Positions 17,214 through 25,959 of a stretch of DNA of 64,000 bases are shown here, one piece after another. Each line of letters starts with the position of its first letter. Positions within the stretch are counted from its first letter, which is position 1. The notes under the pieces are model-generated. The model was not told the origin of the DNA. It saw only the letters and a program-made list of their open reading frames with translations, and ran no database searches. Origin of the DNA: an uncultured Lachnospiraceae bacterium (lineage in GTDB: Bacteria; Bacillota; Clostridia; Lachnospirales; Lachnospiraceae). Made by a program: the position numbers and the translations under genes. The stretch lies in the NCBI GenBank assembly GCA_910589195.1, contig CAJUTC010000013.1:10016-74015 (forward strand), written 5' to 3'.

Positions 17214-18227
17214 ATGATTATTATAATGAAACCAAATGCTTCTGCCGAAGCGATTGAACGGGTATCTGGCCTTGTAAAATCAAAGGGACTCCAGGTTCAC
17301 CTGTCTACCGGCGATGAGGTTACAATTGTCGGCGTTGTAGGAGATAAATCGAAGCTTCGCGGAATCAATATTGAGATGTCCGAAGGGGTTGACAAAGTTG
17401 TCCAGGTAACGGAATCTTATAAACTGGTAAACAAAAAATTCCATCCGGAAGATACCCGGATCCCAGTAAAAAATACCTTTATCGGGCCAGATACCTTTAC
17501 CGTAATGGCAGGGCCATGCGCCATTGAAAACCATGATCAGCTTCTTTTATGCGCGGAAGAAGTAAAAAAAGCAGGCGCATCTATCCTGCGGGGCGGCGCT
17601 TTTAAGCCAAGAACCTCGCCCTATTCCTTCCAGGGTCTTGAAGAAGAAGGCCTCCAGTATATGGAAGAAGCCGGACGTACCACAGGACTTGCCACTATCT
17701 GCGAGGTTACAAGCCTGCGTGCCTTGTCTATGGCAGTAAAATATGTGGACATGCTTCAGATTGGCGCCCGGAATATGCAAAATTTTGAGCTATTAAAAGA
17801 AGTAGGCCGTTCAGGTCTCCCTGTCATGCTAAAGCGCGGTCTTGCCGCTACCGTTGACGAGTGGTTAAATGCGGCTGAATATATTATTTCAGAGGGAAAT
17901 CCTAATATCGTCCTTTGCGAACGTGGGATCCGCACCTATGAAACCGCTACCAGAAACACCTTAGATTTAAGCGCCGTTCCCGTTATCCGCCAAAAAAGCC
18001 ATCTTCCCATTATTGTAGATCCAAGCCATGCCACCGGTGTACGGGCTTATGTGGAACCCTTATCAAAGGCAGCAGCGGCGGCAGGAGCCGACGGGCTTAT
18101 GATTGAAGTGCACCCTTGCCCTTCCTGTGCCCTTTCTGACGGTCCCCAGTCCCTTACCTTTGAACAATTCCGCCAATTAATGGCCGTACTTCGCCCCTAC
18201 GCCCAATTAGAAGGACGGCAGCTTTAA
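17214..18227 (+). CDS. aroF: 3-deoxy-7-phosphoheptulonate synthase (DAHP synthase, type I beta)
   Basis: A 337-residue enzyme joining phosphoenolpyruvate and erythrose 4-phosphate, the first step of the shikimate pathway. Residues 1-70 are the ferredoxin-like N-terminal regulatory domain of the Thermotoga/Bacillus type. The barrel follows with VMAGPCAIEN, LRGGAFKPRTSPYSFQG, VMLKRGL, CERGIRTYET and IVDPSHATG. The ATG at 17214 follows GAGG by eight bases and gives the usual family length; the upstream ATG at 17193 does not. It is the first gene of an aroF-tyrA-aroA operon. Confidence 0.95.
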   Translation: MIIIMKPNASAEAIERVSGLVKSKGLQVHLSTGDEVTIVGVVGDKSKLRGINIEMSEGVDKVVQVTESYKLVNKKFHPEDTRIPVKNTFIGPDTFTVMAGPCAIENHDQLLLCAEEVKKAGASILRGGAFKPRTSPYSFQGLEEEGLQYMEEAGRTTGLATICEVTSLRALSMAVKYVDMLQIGARNMQNFELLKEVGRSGLPVMLKRGLAATVDEWLNAAEYIISEGNPNIVLCERGIRTYETATRNTLDLSAVPVIRQKSHLPIIVDPSHATGVRAYVEPLSKAAAAAGADGLMIEVHPCPSCALSDGPQSLTFEQFRQLMAVLRPYAQLEGRQL

Positions 18228-18244
18228 ACGAAAGGGAACATATT

Positions 18245-19354
18245 ATGAAGGAACAAACCGTCGGCTTTATCGGATTCGGATTAATTGGAGGCTCAATTGC
18301 CAAAGGTCTGAAACGTTTTTGCCCAGATATTACCATTATGGCTTACATGCGCACACGCCAAAAATTAGAACAGGCAAAAAAAGATGGAATTGTAGATATT
18401 ATTTTGGAAGGTATCGGGGAGCCGCTTAAAGCATGCGACGTTATCTTCTTGTGTACTCCTGTGGAGTACAATGCCCAGTATCTTTCCGCAATCCGTCCCT
18501 TTTTAAAAGAAGGAGCTTTTATTACAGATGTAGGAAGTACCAAAACCAGCATTCACAAAGAAGTGGAGCGCTTAGGATTAGAGGATTTTTTTGTAGGCGG
18601 ACATCCTATGGCCGGTTCTGAAAAAACCGGATATGAAAGTTCCACCGATCATTTGCTGGAAAATGCCTTCTATATTATTACTCCTGCCCGCAAAAAAACT
18701 TCGGATTCCGCAAAAAGCAGAGAGTTAAGCCAGCGCCTTACCAGTATCGCAAATGCCATTGGAGCCATCCCCATGGTTCTGGACTATGAAGAGCATGATA
18801 ATGTTGTGGCCGCAATCAGCCATCTTCCCCATATCGTAGCATCCAGCCTGGTTAATCTGGTGCGGGATTCGGACAATGAATCCGGAACAATGAAGCAAGT
18901 TGCCGCTGGAGGTTTTAAGGATATTACCCGGATCGCTTCCTCCTCCCCAGAGATGTGGGAACAGATCTGTATTGCCAACAGCGGGCCGATTGCCCGAATT
19001 TTAGAGCAGTATATCGCCTCCCTGACCCAGATTTTGCAGCAGGTAAAATCCTCCAGCCAGTCAAAACTTTATGAGCTGTTTGAATCTTCCAGGGATTATC
19101 GAAATTCCATCACAGATCGGGCTAAAGGTGCCTTAGAGCCAGAATATTCATTCTCTGTTGATATTGTTGACGAACCTGGAGCCATCTCGACTCTTTCGGT
19201 AATCCTGGCCGCTAAAGGAATCAGCATGAAAAATATTGGAATTAATAACAGCCGGGAACGGGGAGAAGGGGCTTTGCGTATTGCCTTTTATGATAAGGAC
19301 ACCATGGATGCCGCCAGAACACAGCTCGAAAAGTACCACTATGAAATTATGTAA
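18245..19354 (+). CDS. tyrA: Prephenate dehydrogenase with C-terminal ACT domain
   Basis: A 369-residue tyrosine pathway enzyme. An NAD-binding Rossmann motif GFIGFGLIGGSIAKGL sits at the N terminus. VGGHPMAGSEKTGYESS contains the catalytic histidine region. After about residue 295 comes an ACT domain (FSVDIVDEPGAISTLSVIL), which in this family binds tyrosine for feedback control. It converts prephenate to 4-hydroxyphenylpyruvate in the cytoplasm. It begins 17 bases after the DAHP synthase stop and ends 44 bases before aroA. Confidence 0.95.
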   Translation: MKEQTVGFIGFGLIGGSIAKGLKRFCPDITIMAYMRTRQKLEQAKKDGIVDIILEGIGEPLKACDVIFLCTPVEYNAQYLSAIRPFLKEGAFITDVGSTKTSIHKEVERLGLEDFFVGGHPMAGSEKTGYESSTDHLLENAFYIITPARKKTSDSAKSRELSQRLTSIANAIGAIPMVLDYEEHDNVVAAISHLPHIVASSLVNLVRDSDNESGTMKQVAAGGFKDITRIASSSPEMWEQICIANSGPIARILEQYIASLTQILQQVKSSSQSKLYELFESSRDYRNSITDRAKGALEPEYSFSVDIVDEPGAISTLSVILAAKGISMKNIGINNSRERGEGALRIAFYDKDTMDAARTQLEKYHYEIM

Positions 19355-19398
19355 GAAGCAGGATCTATTATGGAATATATAAGAAACAGAGGTCTATT

Positions 19399-20679
19399 AT
19401 GAAAATTACAAAGGTTCCCTGTCTGAAAGGGGAAATTACCATTCCAGGAGATAAATCCATCTCCCACCGGAGCGTTATGCTGGGCTCCATAGCAAAAGGC
19501 ACCACAGAAATCACAGGATTTCTTCCAGGCGCCGACTGCCTTTCCACCATTTCCTGTTTTCAAGCCATGGGAATTGAAATCCAGTGGGAAGGAAACCGGG
19601 TACTGGTTCATGGAAAAGGCCTCCGAGGCTTAAAAGAGCCTAAAACAGTGTTAGACTGCGGAAACAGCGGGACTACCACCCGCTTGATTTCCGGCATTTT
19701 AGCCCCCCAAAATTTTGATGTAACATTAACCGGAGATGCTTCCATAAAAAAACGCCCTATGAAGCGGATTATGGAACCTTTATCCCAAATGGGCGCCCAG
19801 ATAATAAGTTTAGAAGGAAACGGCTGCGCCCCACTTAAAATTTGCGGTTCCCCTCTTTGCGGGATCCACTATCTGTCGCCTGTTGCTTCCGCCCAGGTAA
19901 AATCAGCGGTTCTTCTGGCTGGTCTATATGCAGAAGGGGAAACCAGGGTAACAGAACCTTATCCATCCAGAAACCATTCGGAAGTGATGCTTAATCAGTT
20001 TGGCGCTCATGTACAGACAGAAGGAACTACCGTTTCCATTGTCCCGGCTCAAGAATTATACGGCTGCGGCGTGGACGTTCCCGGGGATATCTCTTCTGCC
20101 GCTTTCTTTCTGGCCGCAGGGCTAATGGTTCCCGGATCCCAGATTTTAATCAAACATGTGGGAATTAACCCTACCCGTGACGGCATCCTTAAAGTCTGCC
20201 AGGCCATGGGAGGGGATATTACGCTGCTAAATTCCTCTTCTGATTCTGGCGAACCGGCAGCCGATCTTCTGGTGCGCCACTCAAACCTCCACGGAACGGA
20301 AATCGGAGGTTCCCTTATCCCTGCCTTAATTGACGAACTTCCCGTGCTGGCTGCCATGGCCTGCTTTGCGGAGGGGGAAACCGTTATCCGGGATGCAGCC
20401 GAATTAAAAGTAAAAGAATCCAACCGGATCCATGCCATGGTTTTAGGCCTGTCCTCCATGGGAGCCGATATAACCGAAACGGAAGACGGCATGGTAATCC
20501 ATGGCGGGAAACCTCTTCACGGGTCTGTGATTGACAGCTTTCTGGATCATCGGATTGCCATGACCTTTGCCGTAGCCGGACTTTGCGCCCAAGGGGAAAC
20601 CACCATTTTAGGGGCAGACTGTGTGAATATTTCCTATCCCGGATTTTACCAGGACTTAATGAGCCTGGCAGGCAAATAG
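19399..20679 (+). CDS. aroA: 5-enolpyruvylshikimate-3-phosphate synthase
   Basis: A 426-residue EPSP synthase of the normal size. It transfers the enolpyruvyl group of phosphoenolpyruvate to shikimate 3-phosphate. Signatures are PGDKSISHRSVMLGSIA, LDCGNSGTTTRLISG, the phosphate-binding region KKRPMKRIMEPL, and VKESNRI near residue 335. It is the last gene of the operon and is followed by a strong terminator. Its sequence has the GNSGTT pattern of the class common in Gram-positive bacteria; resistance class to glyphosate was not assessed. Confidence 0.95.
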   Translation: MKITKVPCLKGEITIPGDKSISHRSVMLGSIAKGTTEITGFLPGADCLSTISCFQAMGIEIQWEGNRVLVHGKGLRGLKEPKTVLDCGNSGTTTRLISGILAPQNFDVTLTGDASIKKRPMKRIMEPLSQMGAQIISLEGNGCAPLKICGSPLCGIHYLSPVASAQVKSAVLLAGLYAEGETRVTEPYPSRNHSEVMLNQFGAHVQTEGTTVSIVPAQELYGCGVDVPGDISSAAFFLAAGLMVPGSQILIKHVGINPTRDGILKVCQAMGGDITLLNSSSDSGEPAADLLVRHSNLHGTEIGGSLIPALIDELPVLAAMACFAEGETVIRDAAELKVKESNRIHAMVLGLSSMGADITETEDGMVIHGGKPLHGSVIDSFLDHRIAMTFAVAGLCAQGETTILGADCVNISYPGFYQDLMSLAGK

Positions 20680-20750
20680 CCAAATACGCTCCCATCCATC
20701 CCATCCCCTTAAACCATCTGGCTTAAACACTAATATTCCGGACGAAATGA

Positions 20751-20785
20751 AAAAAGCTGGCACGCTTTTGCGTGCCAGTTTTTTC
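20751..20785. terminator. Bidirectional terminator between aroA and the surface-protein gene
   Basis: CTGGCACGC - TTTT - GCGTGCCAG is a perfect nine-base-pair stem with an A run before and a T run after, so it can end transcription from both convergent genes. Confidence 0.9.
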
Positions 20786-20814
20786 GCAATCCAACGCTTT
20801 CGTTTATTCAAGAA

Positions 20815-22359
20815 TTACTGTACCCATGCGCCGTCTGCGTTTACATAGTAACCATCTATTGATGTATTAACTGCCATAGCGCCTCTGGTTCCGTCAGATA
20901 CCGGATTCAGGTAATACCATACTCCGTTAATCTGCTGCCAGCCAGTCATCATAGCACCGCTTGCATTTAAGTAGAACCATGCGTTATAAGCCGGATCCTG
21001 GATCCATCCGGTCATCATAGCACCCTGAAGCGCGCCTGCCGCCGGATTCATGTAATACCACTGGCCATTTACCACATACCAGCCTGTTACCATGTTGCCT
21101 TCCGCGTCAAAATAATACCACTGGCCATTGATATAGCCCCAGGTATTTACAGCATATTCGCCGGAATCCTTTAAGAACTTCCAGCCAGTCCCATTTACAA
21201 TCCAAGTACCATGCATGGTATAATCCTTGGTGGCGCTGGAGCTTCCGCCGCCTCCGCCGCCGCCTCCGGTATTGCCGCCGCTACTTCCAGGATTCGTATT
21301 TCCTCCAGACTGGGTTGAACGAACCTTTACGAAGAAGAATGGGCTGAATCCGTTCTTAACCGTAAACTTCATGTTGAATCTTTCGTCCACAAGCTTCGTA
21401 ATTGCTACATTCAGCACTTCTTCTGTTCCATCGCTCTTGTAGTGAATGGCATATACCTTCTCGTCTTCACTGGTAATAAAATCGCTTGGAGCTACCAAGT
21501 TAATATGGATTGCGCCATCCTCGCCTGGGGTGTAATTGGTAACATCAATGTCGATACCGATGAAATCGCTTCCTGCCGTTCCGTTTCCTTCTAACCGGAA
21601 ATTCGTTCCCAGCTTTGTCAAGGTAGCCTGCAGCGTAGACCACATAGCTTGAGGCTCTTCTTCCCAGTTAGCATATTCACCCTCTATTGGGCTAATTACT
21701 AATTTCTGGCCTTCCTTCAAGCCCTCTACTTCACCCACATCCTCAGCGCTGAAATAGTTATTCTCCACTACTTCTGTAACTGGTTCTTTATCTTTTTCAA
21801 CCCATTTGGCTGTCAGTAAAATCCCCTTATCAATTTCTTCTTTGGTTCCGCCGTAAATCATCGTATCGTCGTCGACTAACTGATCTCCGTAATACCAACC
21901 GCCAAATTCCAGGTTTTCATCGTCATGGGTTATGTATTCCCAATCCTTGTCTTCATACCAGATGCCCGCTTTTCCCAGCGTGATATAAAAGCAGTCATCA
22001 TCATCCGCAAATTCCCAAGCAGCGTCAATGCTCCAGTCCCTTAAGCGGAATTTCCTGGACAGGATCCCGGTAGGTGCCTTGGTTGTTTCAGAAGGTGTTC
22101 CTGTCGAATAACTGATTTCTGGAGCCTCCCATTTCCCATTGGACCAGCTAGCCAGAACGGCATTGGCATTTGTAGCCATAACTTTGTCCCATCTTCCTCC
22201 GTTGGGATCAAATCTCACTCGGATTTCATTTCCGGGTTTCCACTTGTTGCCGACTTCGGCAACAGCAGTATCAGCCATAGCTGATAAGGTAGCTGACATA
22301 GACATAATGACAATCAGGCCTGCAGCCACTTTTTGTTTGAGCCTTTTTAAACTCACCAC
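20815..22359 (-). CDS. Secreted cell-surface protein with choline-binding-type repeats
   Basis: A 514-residue secreted protein. The first about 27 residues are a signal peptide (hydrophobic AAGLIVIMSMSATLS, cut after SAMA). The middle is an acidic region with Listeria-Bacteroides-type pieces (RVRFDPNGGRW, FGGWYYGDQ). A glycine-rich linker with eight consecutive G residues lies near residue 375. The C terminus has about five cell-wall-binding (CW_binding_1) repeats of the type GWxxxNGxWYYL. The start is a GTG at 22359 with AGGAGG eight bases upstream. The repeats should hold it to the cell wall. Ligand unknown. Its promoter contains a homopolymeric tract. Confidence 0.85.
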   Translation of the reverse strand: MVSLKRLKQKVAAGLIVIMSMSATLSAMADTAVAEVGNKWKPGNEIRVRFDPNGGRWDKVMATNANAVLASWSNGKWEAPEISYSTGTPSETTKAPTGILSRKFRLRDWSIDAAWEFADDDDCFYITLGKAGIWYEDKDWEYITHDDENLEFGGWYYGDQLVDDDTMIYGGTKEEIDKGILLTAKWVEKDKEPVTEVVENNYFSAEDVGEVEGLKEGQKLVISPIEGEYANWEEEPQAMWSTLQATLTKLGTNFRLEGNGTAGSDFIGIDIDVTNYTPGEDGAIHINLVAPSDFITSEDEKVYAIHYKSDGTEEVLNVAITKLVDERFNMKFTVKNGFSPFFFVKVRSTQSGGNTNPGSSGGNTGGGGGGGGSSSATKDYTMHGTWIVNGTGWKFLKDSGEYAVNTWGYINGQWYYFDAEGNMVTGWYVVNGQWYYMNPAAGALQGAMMTGWIQDPAYNAWFYLNASGAMMTGWQQINGVWYYLNPVSDGTRGAMAVNTSIDGYYVNADGAWVQ

Positions 22360-22389
22360 TTCCTTTTCCTCCTTAAAAATTCTTTTTAA

Positions 22390-22411
22390 TTTCGTAATTT
22401 TCTTTACGAAA
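22390..22411 (-). promoter_or_regulatory. Inverted repeat in the surface-protein leader
   Basis: TTTCGTAA - six bases - TTACGAAA, an exact eight-base inverted repeat just after the predicted start of transcription. It could be an operator or an RNA hairpin at the 5' end of the message. Confidence 0.5.
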
Positions 22412-22419
22412 TCATTATC

Positions 22420-22450
22420 ATTATACCCCCCCCCGGGAATAAAAGCGCAA
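22420..22450 (-). promoter_or_regulatory. Promoter of the surface-protein gene with a nine-G spacer tract
   Basis: Minus strand: TTGCGC (22450-22445), a 19-base spacer that ends in nine G (22434-22426), and a perfect TATAAT (22425-22420). The G run abuts the -10 box. The spacer is two bases longer than the optimum of 17. Length changes of the tract would alter promoter strength. Confidence 0.6.
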
Positions 22451-22499
22451 CACTTTTTTAACATGCTGTACCAAATATTCTAAAAATATGTAGGAAAGC

Positions 22500-22751
22500 C
22501 GATTTTTACAGGATCCCCTGCCTGTGGCGGATCTTTTGGGCGATACCATATCATTCCCCTCCGCCGCGGTGGGATCCCCCATGGAGAGCCTTTTTTCATA
22601 TAGGAAATTAAAAGGACGTTCCTATATAAAAAGAGTCCGGCTTGTCTAACTTTTTCGCCGGAGCGCGGCTGCGCCAGCAGCCATTTTCCTTAGCGCAGAG
22701 TACGCATACCCCGGAGGGGTTTTGCTTTATAGGACGCATTTTCTGATAAAG
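22500..22751. other. Intergenic region with several inverted repeats
   Basis: No gene is visible. Within about 22590-22735 there are four clear inverted repeats in a row. They are ATATAGGAA...TTCCTATAT, TCCGGC...GCCGGA, GGCTGC-GCCA-GCAGCC and CCCC-GGA-GGGG followed by TTTT. The arrangement could be a structured RNA on the plus strand or a dispersed repeat element; I cannot tell which. Confidence 0.4.
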
Positions 22752-22753
22752 TG

Positions 22754-22790
22754 AAAAAAAGAATCTGCCTGATCATACAGACAGATTCTT
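22754..22790 (-). terminator. Terminator of the DUF6033-like gene
   Basis: Minus strand AGAATCTG-T-CTG-TATGAT-CAG-G-CAGATTCT, an almost unbroken 12-pair stem, followed by a run of seven T. Confidence 0.85.
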
Positions 22791-22861
22791 TTACTCTTCT
22801 TAATAAAAATATGGATAACTGGCAAATTCCCTTTCCGAATAGGAAACCTATTTATCGTTTT

Positions 22862-23557
22862 TTACACCGCGTCCCAGTCAATTTCCCTGATTTTATTGGC
22901 AAGCTCTTCCATGCTGTTTGCCTGGACGGTAACTTTCTTTATGTCTGGCTCCTTCCAGGGCCCTGCTGCCGGGTTCCACATTAACCGTTCTTCTTCCTTC
23001 TCTTTTTCCGCCTTTTTGGCCTCTTCCTTCTTCTGGGAAGCCTTCTCCTCACGCACGGATTCAATCCGTTTCTGCTGATCCTTGCTGGCCTTTTCCAAAT
23101 CCGCAAAGAAGGTGGTGGTGCCGTCCTGGTTAACCGAAATACTTATTTTGGTAATTTCACCATACTTGTCTTTATCCCCTAAAAGAGATTCTAAGCCGTA
23201 ATCCTGGTTAATCTGCTTTGACATATTCATGGCTTCTTCCATACGGGACATGTATTCCTTCTCATACGTTTCATCGGATGCCATCTTTTCCAATTCCTCA
23301 CTGGAAAAGACCACAGAAAATTCCTTCGTATTGTGGGACAATGCCTCGCTAACCTCTTCTTTTTTGTCAAAATCAGCCACCATAAAGTCTACGTTCCCAT
23401 ATGTTTTCTTAAGCTTCTCCAAAAGCTTCTGAGCCTTTGGGGAAAGCTGTGCCTGGCTGGTTTTGCTGGAATCTTCTGTTACTTTATTGCTGTTTCTGGA
23501 TGTATGCGCATAATTGCTGATATACCGGTTATACACATTGCTAATATCCATTGCCAT
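22862..23557 (-). CDS. DUF6033-like protein of unknown function
   Basis: A 231-residue, highly charged protein without signal peptide or membrane helix. The N-terminal MDISNVYNRYISNYA and SPKAQKLLEKLKKTYGNVDFM pattern is one I associate with DUF6033 proteins, frequent in Lachnospiraceae. Residues about 165-200 are a continuous Lys/Glu/Ala stretch likely to be helical. Function unknown. The ATG at 23557 follows a GGAAGGTGG box. It stands alone, between a terminator and the TetR gene on the same strand. Confidence 0.65.
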   Translation of the reverse strand: MAMDISNVYNRYISNYAHTSRNSNKVTEDSSKTSQAQLSPKAQKLLEKLKKTYGNVDFMVADFDKKEEVSEALSHNTKEFSVVFSSEELEKMASDETYEKEYMSRMEEAMNMSKQINQDYGLESLLGDKDKYGEITKISISVNQDGTTTFFADLEKASKDQQKRIESVREEKASQKKEEAKKAEKEKEEERLMWNPAAGPWKEPDIKKVTVQANSMEELANKIREIDWDAV

Positions 23558-23715
23558 AATAGCCACCTTCCTTTTTGATACTGTAAAAACTCCTTTTGCT
23601 CCTATGTTAATTTATCGGCAGTCTGCCTTAAATCATAAGCTCCTTTCGTTAGGCAATTGCACCCACTTTGCAAGAATAGAAGCCGGACGAACGTTTCCCA
23701 ATTGTCTAAGCTCTG

Positions 23716-24348
23716 TCAGGAAGCCCCTTTTAGTTTCTTCTCCTTCAAAAAGTGAAGCATATCCTTTGGCACTTTCATGCTCTTTTCTAACATATCCTTT
23801 AACGCTTCCAGGATTCCTTCTATCTCCTGGTTCCCTGTTGGAGACAGGCTGTTATCCAGAGTAACTGTAAGAACCGTCAAAATAATCCTGGCGGTTTCCT
23901 TGGGATAGCGGCAACAAAACGTTCCCTCCCGGATTCCCTGTCCGATGATATCGGCCAGGATCGGTTCCAATCTGGAAATCAAAAGACCCATAAATTTCTG
24001 ATGGATCAGCGCACTCTGCTGATGTTCGTTAAATGTAGTCAGGGCTACCTGGCGCTTTAATTCCAGAGAAGAATCCAGGCATGCCTGATAAATTAGCTCC
24101 ATTTTCCGGATCGCCCCCATGTCCTTGGAGGCCGCAAGCGCTTGCCCTTCATCCAGCACCCTGGAATAAGAACGCTCAATTACTGCCTCAATCATGTCAT
24201 TTTTTGAAGGAAAATAATAGTAAATACTTCCCTTTCCAATTCCTGCTTTCTGTGCTATTTCGCTGACAGAAATCGCCTGGGGTCTGGAATCTGACATCAA
24301 CTCCTGCAAAGCATCCAAAATCAAATCCCGCTTATTTTGATTTTTCAT
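23716..24348 (-). CDS. TetR family transcriptional regulator
   Basis: A 210-residue repressor. Residues about 7-55 are a TetR helix-turn-helix: ILDALQELM, AISVSEIAQKAGIGKGSIYYYF, then SKNDMIEAVI. The remaining helical domain would bind an inducer that cannot be predicted. It is divergent from the SCP2/condensation cluster. The shared region holds an exact 17-base palindrome and a second partial copy on the -35 box of the cluster. That layout suggests it represses the cluster and perhaps itself, and that a small molecule releases it. Confidence 0.9.
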   Translation of the reverse strand: MKNQNKRDLILDALQELMSDSRPQAISVSEIAQKAGIGKGSIYYYFPSKNDMIEAVIERSYSRVLDEGQALAASKDMGAIRKMELIYQACLDSSLELKRQVALTTFNEHQQSALIHQKFMGLLISRLEPILADIIGQGIREGTFCCRYPKETARIILTVLTVTLDNSLSPTGNQEIEGILEALKDMLEKSMKVPKDMLHFLKEKKLKGAS

Positions 24349-24437
24349 CGCAACATCATCAACCTTTTTGTATTCTAATTAACGCCCGCAAAGGGCATGA
24401 TAACGGTTTCCTGTCTTTTCCTGTCCATACAGCATTC

Positions 24438-24466
24438 AGTATAACAGAAAAAAAATAAAATTTCCA
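24438..24466 (-). promoter_or_regulatory. Probable promoter of the tetR gene
   Basis: Minus strand TGGAAA (24466-24461), a 17-base spacer and TATACT (24443-24438). The spacer includes a long T run. Confidence 0.5.
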
Positions 24467-24469
24467 CAC

Positions 24470-24498
24470 TTGACTGACGGTCGAAAACGTGATAATGT
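24470..24498 (+). promoter_or_regulatory. Promoter of the SCP2/condensation cluster
   Basis: TTGACT, 17-base spacer, TAATGT, about 90 bases before the first gene. A TetR half-site (ACGGTCGAA) lies within the spacer. Confidence 0.6.
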
Positions 24499-24512
24499 AA
24501 AGCTTGAAATGA

Positions 24513-24529
24513 TTCGACCATCGGTCGAA
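24513..24529. promoter_or_regulatory. TetR-type operator
   Basis: TTCGACC-ATC-GGTCGAA, a palindrome with seven-base arms. It lies 15 bases past the -10 box of the cluster promoter. A related sequence at 24469-24485 matches at 12 of 17 positions and overlaps the -35 box. Confidence 0.65.
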
Positions 24530-24588
24530 ATGATTGAACGAAATAATATACGGCCCACAACAAAACTATAAAAAGGAGAACCATAGTT

Positions 24589-24906
24589 ATGACTTATGAG
24601 CAAATATTTCAAAATGCTAAGAAAATTTTCATGCAGGCGGATGTGAGCGGCATCCAGGAGCACCTTGCTTTCCAATTTAATATTACGGGAGAAGGAGAAG
24701 GGGCTTTTTACGCAGAAGTAAAAAACGGATGCCTTTATGTAGAGCCTTACGAATATTATGACCGGGATGTGATTTTTATATGCAGCGCTGATACCCTTCT
24801 AAAACTGGCTTCCGGAAAATTAGATCCAGTGGTTGCGTTTACAACTGGAAAGTTAAAGATAGAAGGCAGTCTGGAAAAGGCTATGATGCTGCAAAAATTT
24901 CTGTAA
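24589..24906 (+). CDS. SCP2 sterol-binding domain protein
   Basis: A 105-residue protein made of a single SCP2-type domain: FQFNITGEGEGAFYAEVKNG, a segment DVIFICSADTLLKLASGKLD, and AFTTGKLKIEGSLEKAMML. SCP2 domains form a hydrophobic tunnel that holds lipid-like molecules such as acyl chains. It is cytosolic. It begins the TetR-controlled cluster, 21 bases before the hydrolase gene, with AAGGAG upstream. It is probably the lipid carrier for the pathway; no enzymatic residues are expected. Confidence 0.85.
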   Translation: MTYEQIFQNAKKIFMQADVSGIQEHLAFQFNITGEGEGAFYAEVKNGCLYVEPYEYYDRDVIFICSADTLLKLASGKLDPVVAFTTGKLKIEGSLEKAMMLQKFL

Positions 24907-24927
24907 AATCAGGAAGGAGTCCTTTTT

Positions 24928-25959
24928 GTGAAACGATTTTTTCAATCAAGGGAATCAAAACAGGGGAAAAAAGCGTTACTAAAAAACAAACGGATCCTTG
25001 CTTTGGGCGCTGTGGCTCTTGGCACCTTAAGTGAGCTTGGTCTTGCCCGCTACTTTTTCCGAAGAACCATGATACGGGATAACGCAAAGCGGGGACGCAC
25101 CATGGATATGTCTGGAACGGACTGGAACCAATACATACCAAATATCCGTGCTGATAAAGAATGGCTCAAGCAGCAGCCTCAGGAAGCGGTATCCATTATG
25201 TCAGAAGACGGGCTGCGCCTTTGTGGCATATTCTTTCCCTGTAACGGAGAAGAATCCAGCTCTGCCCAGGTAGTCATCTGCTTCCACGGATATACCAGCG
25301 AAGGATTAAATGATTATTCTTCCCTGGCCAGATTTTATCTTAACGAAGGATTTCACCTATTAATCGTTGATGAGCGTTCTCACGGAAAAAGCGAAGGAAC
25401 TTATATCGGATTTGGATGTCTGGATCGGATGGATGCCAAGCTTTGGATGGAATACGCTGTAAAGCGCTTAGGGGAAGACTGCCAGATCTTGCTTCAGGGA
25501 ATTTCTATGGGGGCGTCCACCGTTTTAATGTCCACCGGCTTAACTCTCCCAAAACAAGTAAAGGCGGCTGTATCAGACTGTGCCTTTACCTCTGCCTATG
25601 ATGTTTTCCAGTCGGTCTTAAAAACCATGTACCACCTTCCTGCTTTCCCGCTAATGAACCTTGCGGATTGGATGTGTAAAAAAGAAGCCGGATACGGTTT
25701 AGATGAGTGCAACGCAAAGCGCGAAGTGGCGAAAGCTGAAATTCCTATTTTATTTATTCACGGTGATGCGGACACCTTTGTTCCCTGTTCATTCGTGTAT
25801 CAGCTTTACGGTGCCTGCCGTTCCGATAAAAAGCTGCTTGTGGTTCCCGGAGCCAGCCATGCGGAAGCCTACTACAAAGACACCGACGCCTATGAAAAAG
25901 CAATCCGTTCCATGATTCATTCGCATTTTAAAAAGGAGAACCCTGCTGATGAAAACTAG
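24928..25959 (+). CDS. Alpha/beta hydrolase, probably membrane-anchored
   Basis: A 343-residue hydrolase starting at a GTG (AAGGAG eight bases upstream). An N-terminal hydrophobic stretch (ILALGAVALGTLSELGLA) follows a Lys/Arg-rich head and may anchor it to the membrane. The catalytic pattern is complete: VICFHGYTSEG oxyanion loop, LQGISMGAS nucleophile elbow, acid in FIHGDADTFVP, and the histidine in PGASHAEAY. It could release or edit an acyl product of the cluster, or act on esters. It overlaps the condensation gene by 11 bases. Confidence 0.85.
   Translation: MKRFFQSRESKQGKKALLKNKRILALGAVALGTLSELGLARYFFRRTMIRDNAKRGRTMDMSGTDWNQYIPNIRADKEWLKQQPQEAVSIMSEDGLRLCGIFFPCNGEESSSAQVVICFHGYTSEGLNDYSSLARFYLNEGFHLLIVDERSHGKSEGTYIGFGCLDRMDAKLWMEYAVKRLGEDCQILLQGISMGASTVLMSTGLTLPKQVKAAVSDCAFTSAYDVFQSVLKTMYHLPAFPLMNLADWMCKKEAGYGLDECNAKREVAKAEIPILFIHGDADTFVPCSFVYQLYGACRSDKKLLVVPGASHAEAYYKDTDAYEKAIRSMIHSHFKKENPADEN

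Noticed and set aside
20049..20492. Long frame opposite aroA
   Set aside because: Shadow of a well conserved enzyme gene.
22426..22434. Nine-C run considered as a sequencing error
   Set aside because: It cannot be excluded, but its place between promoter boxes of a surface gene makes a biological role more likely; kept as a finding.
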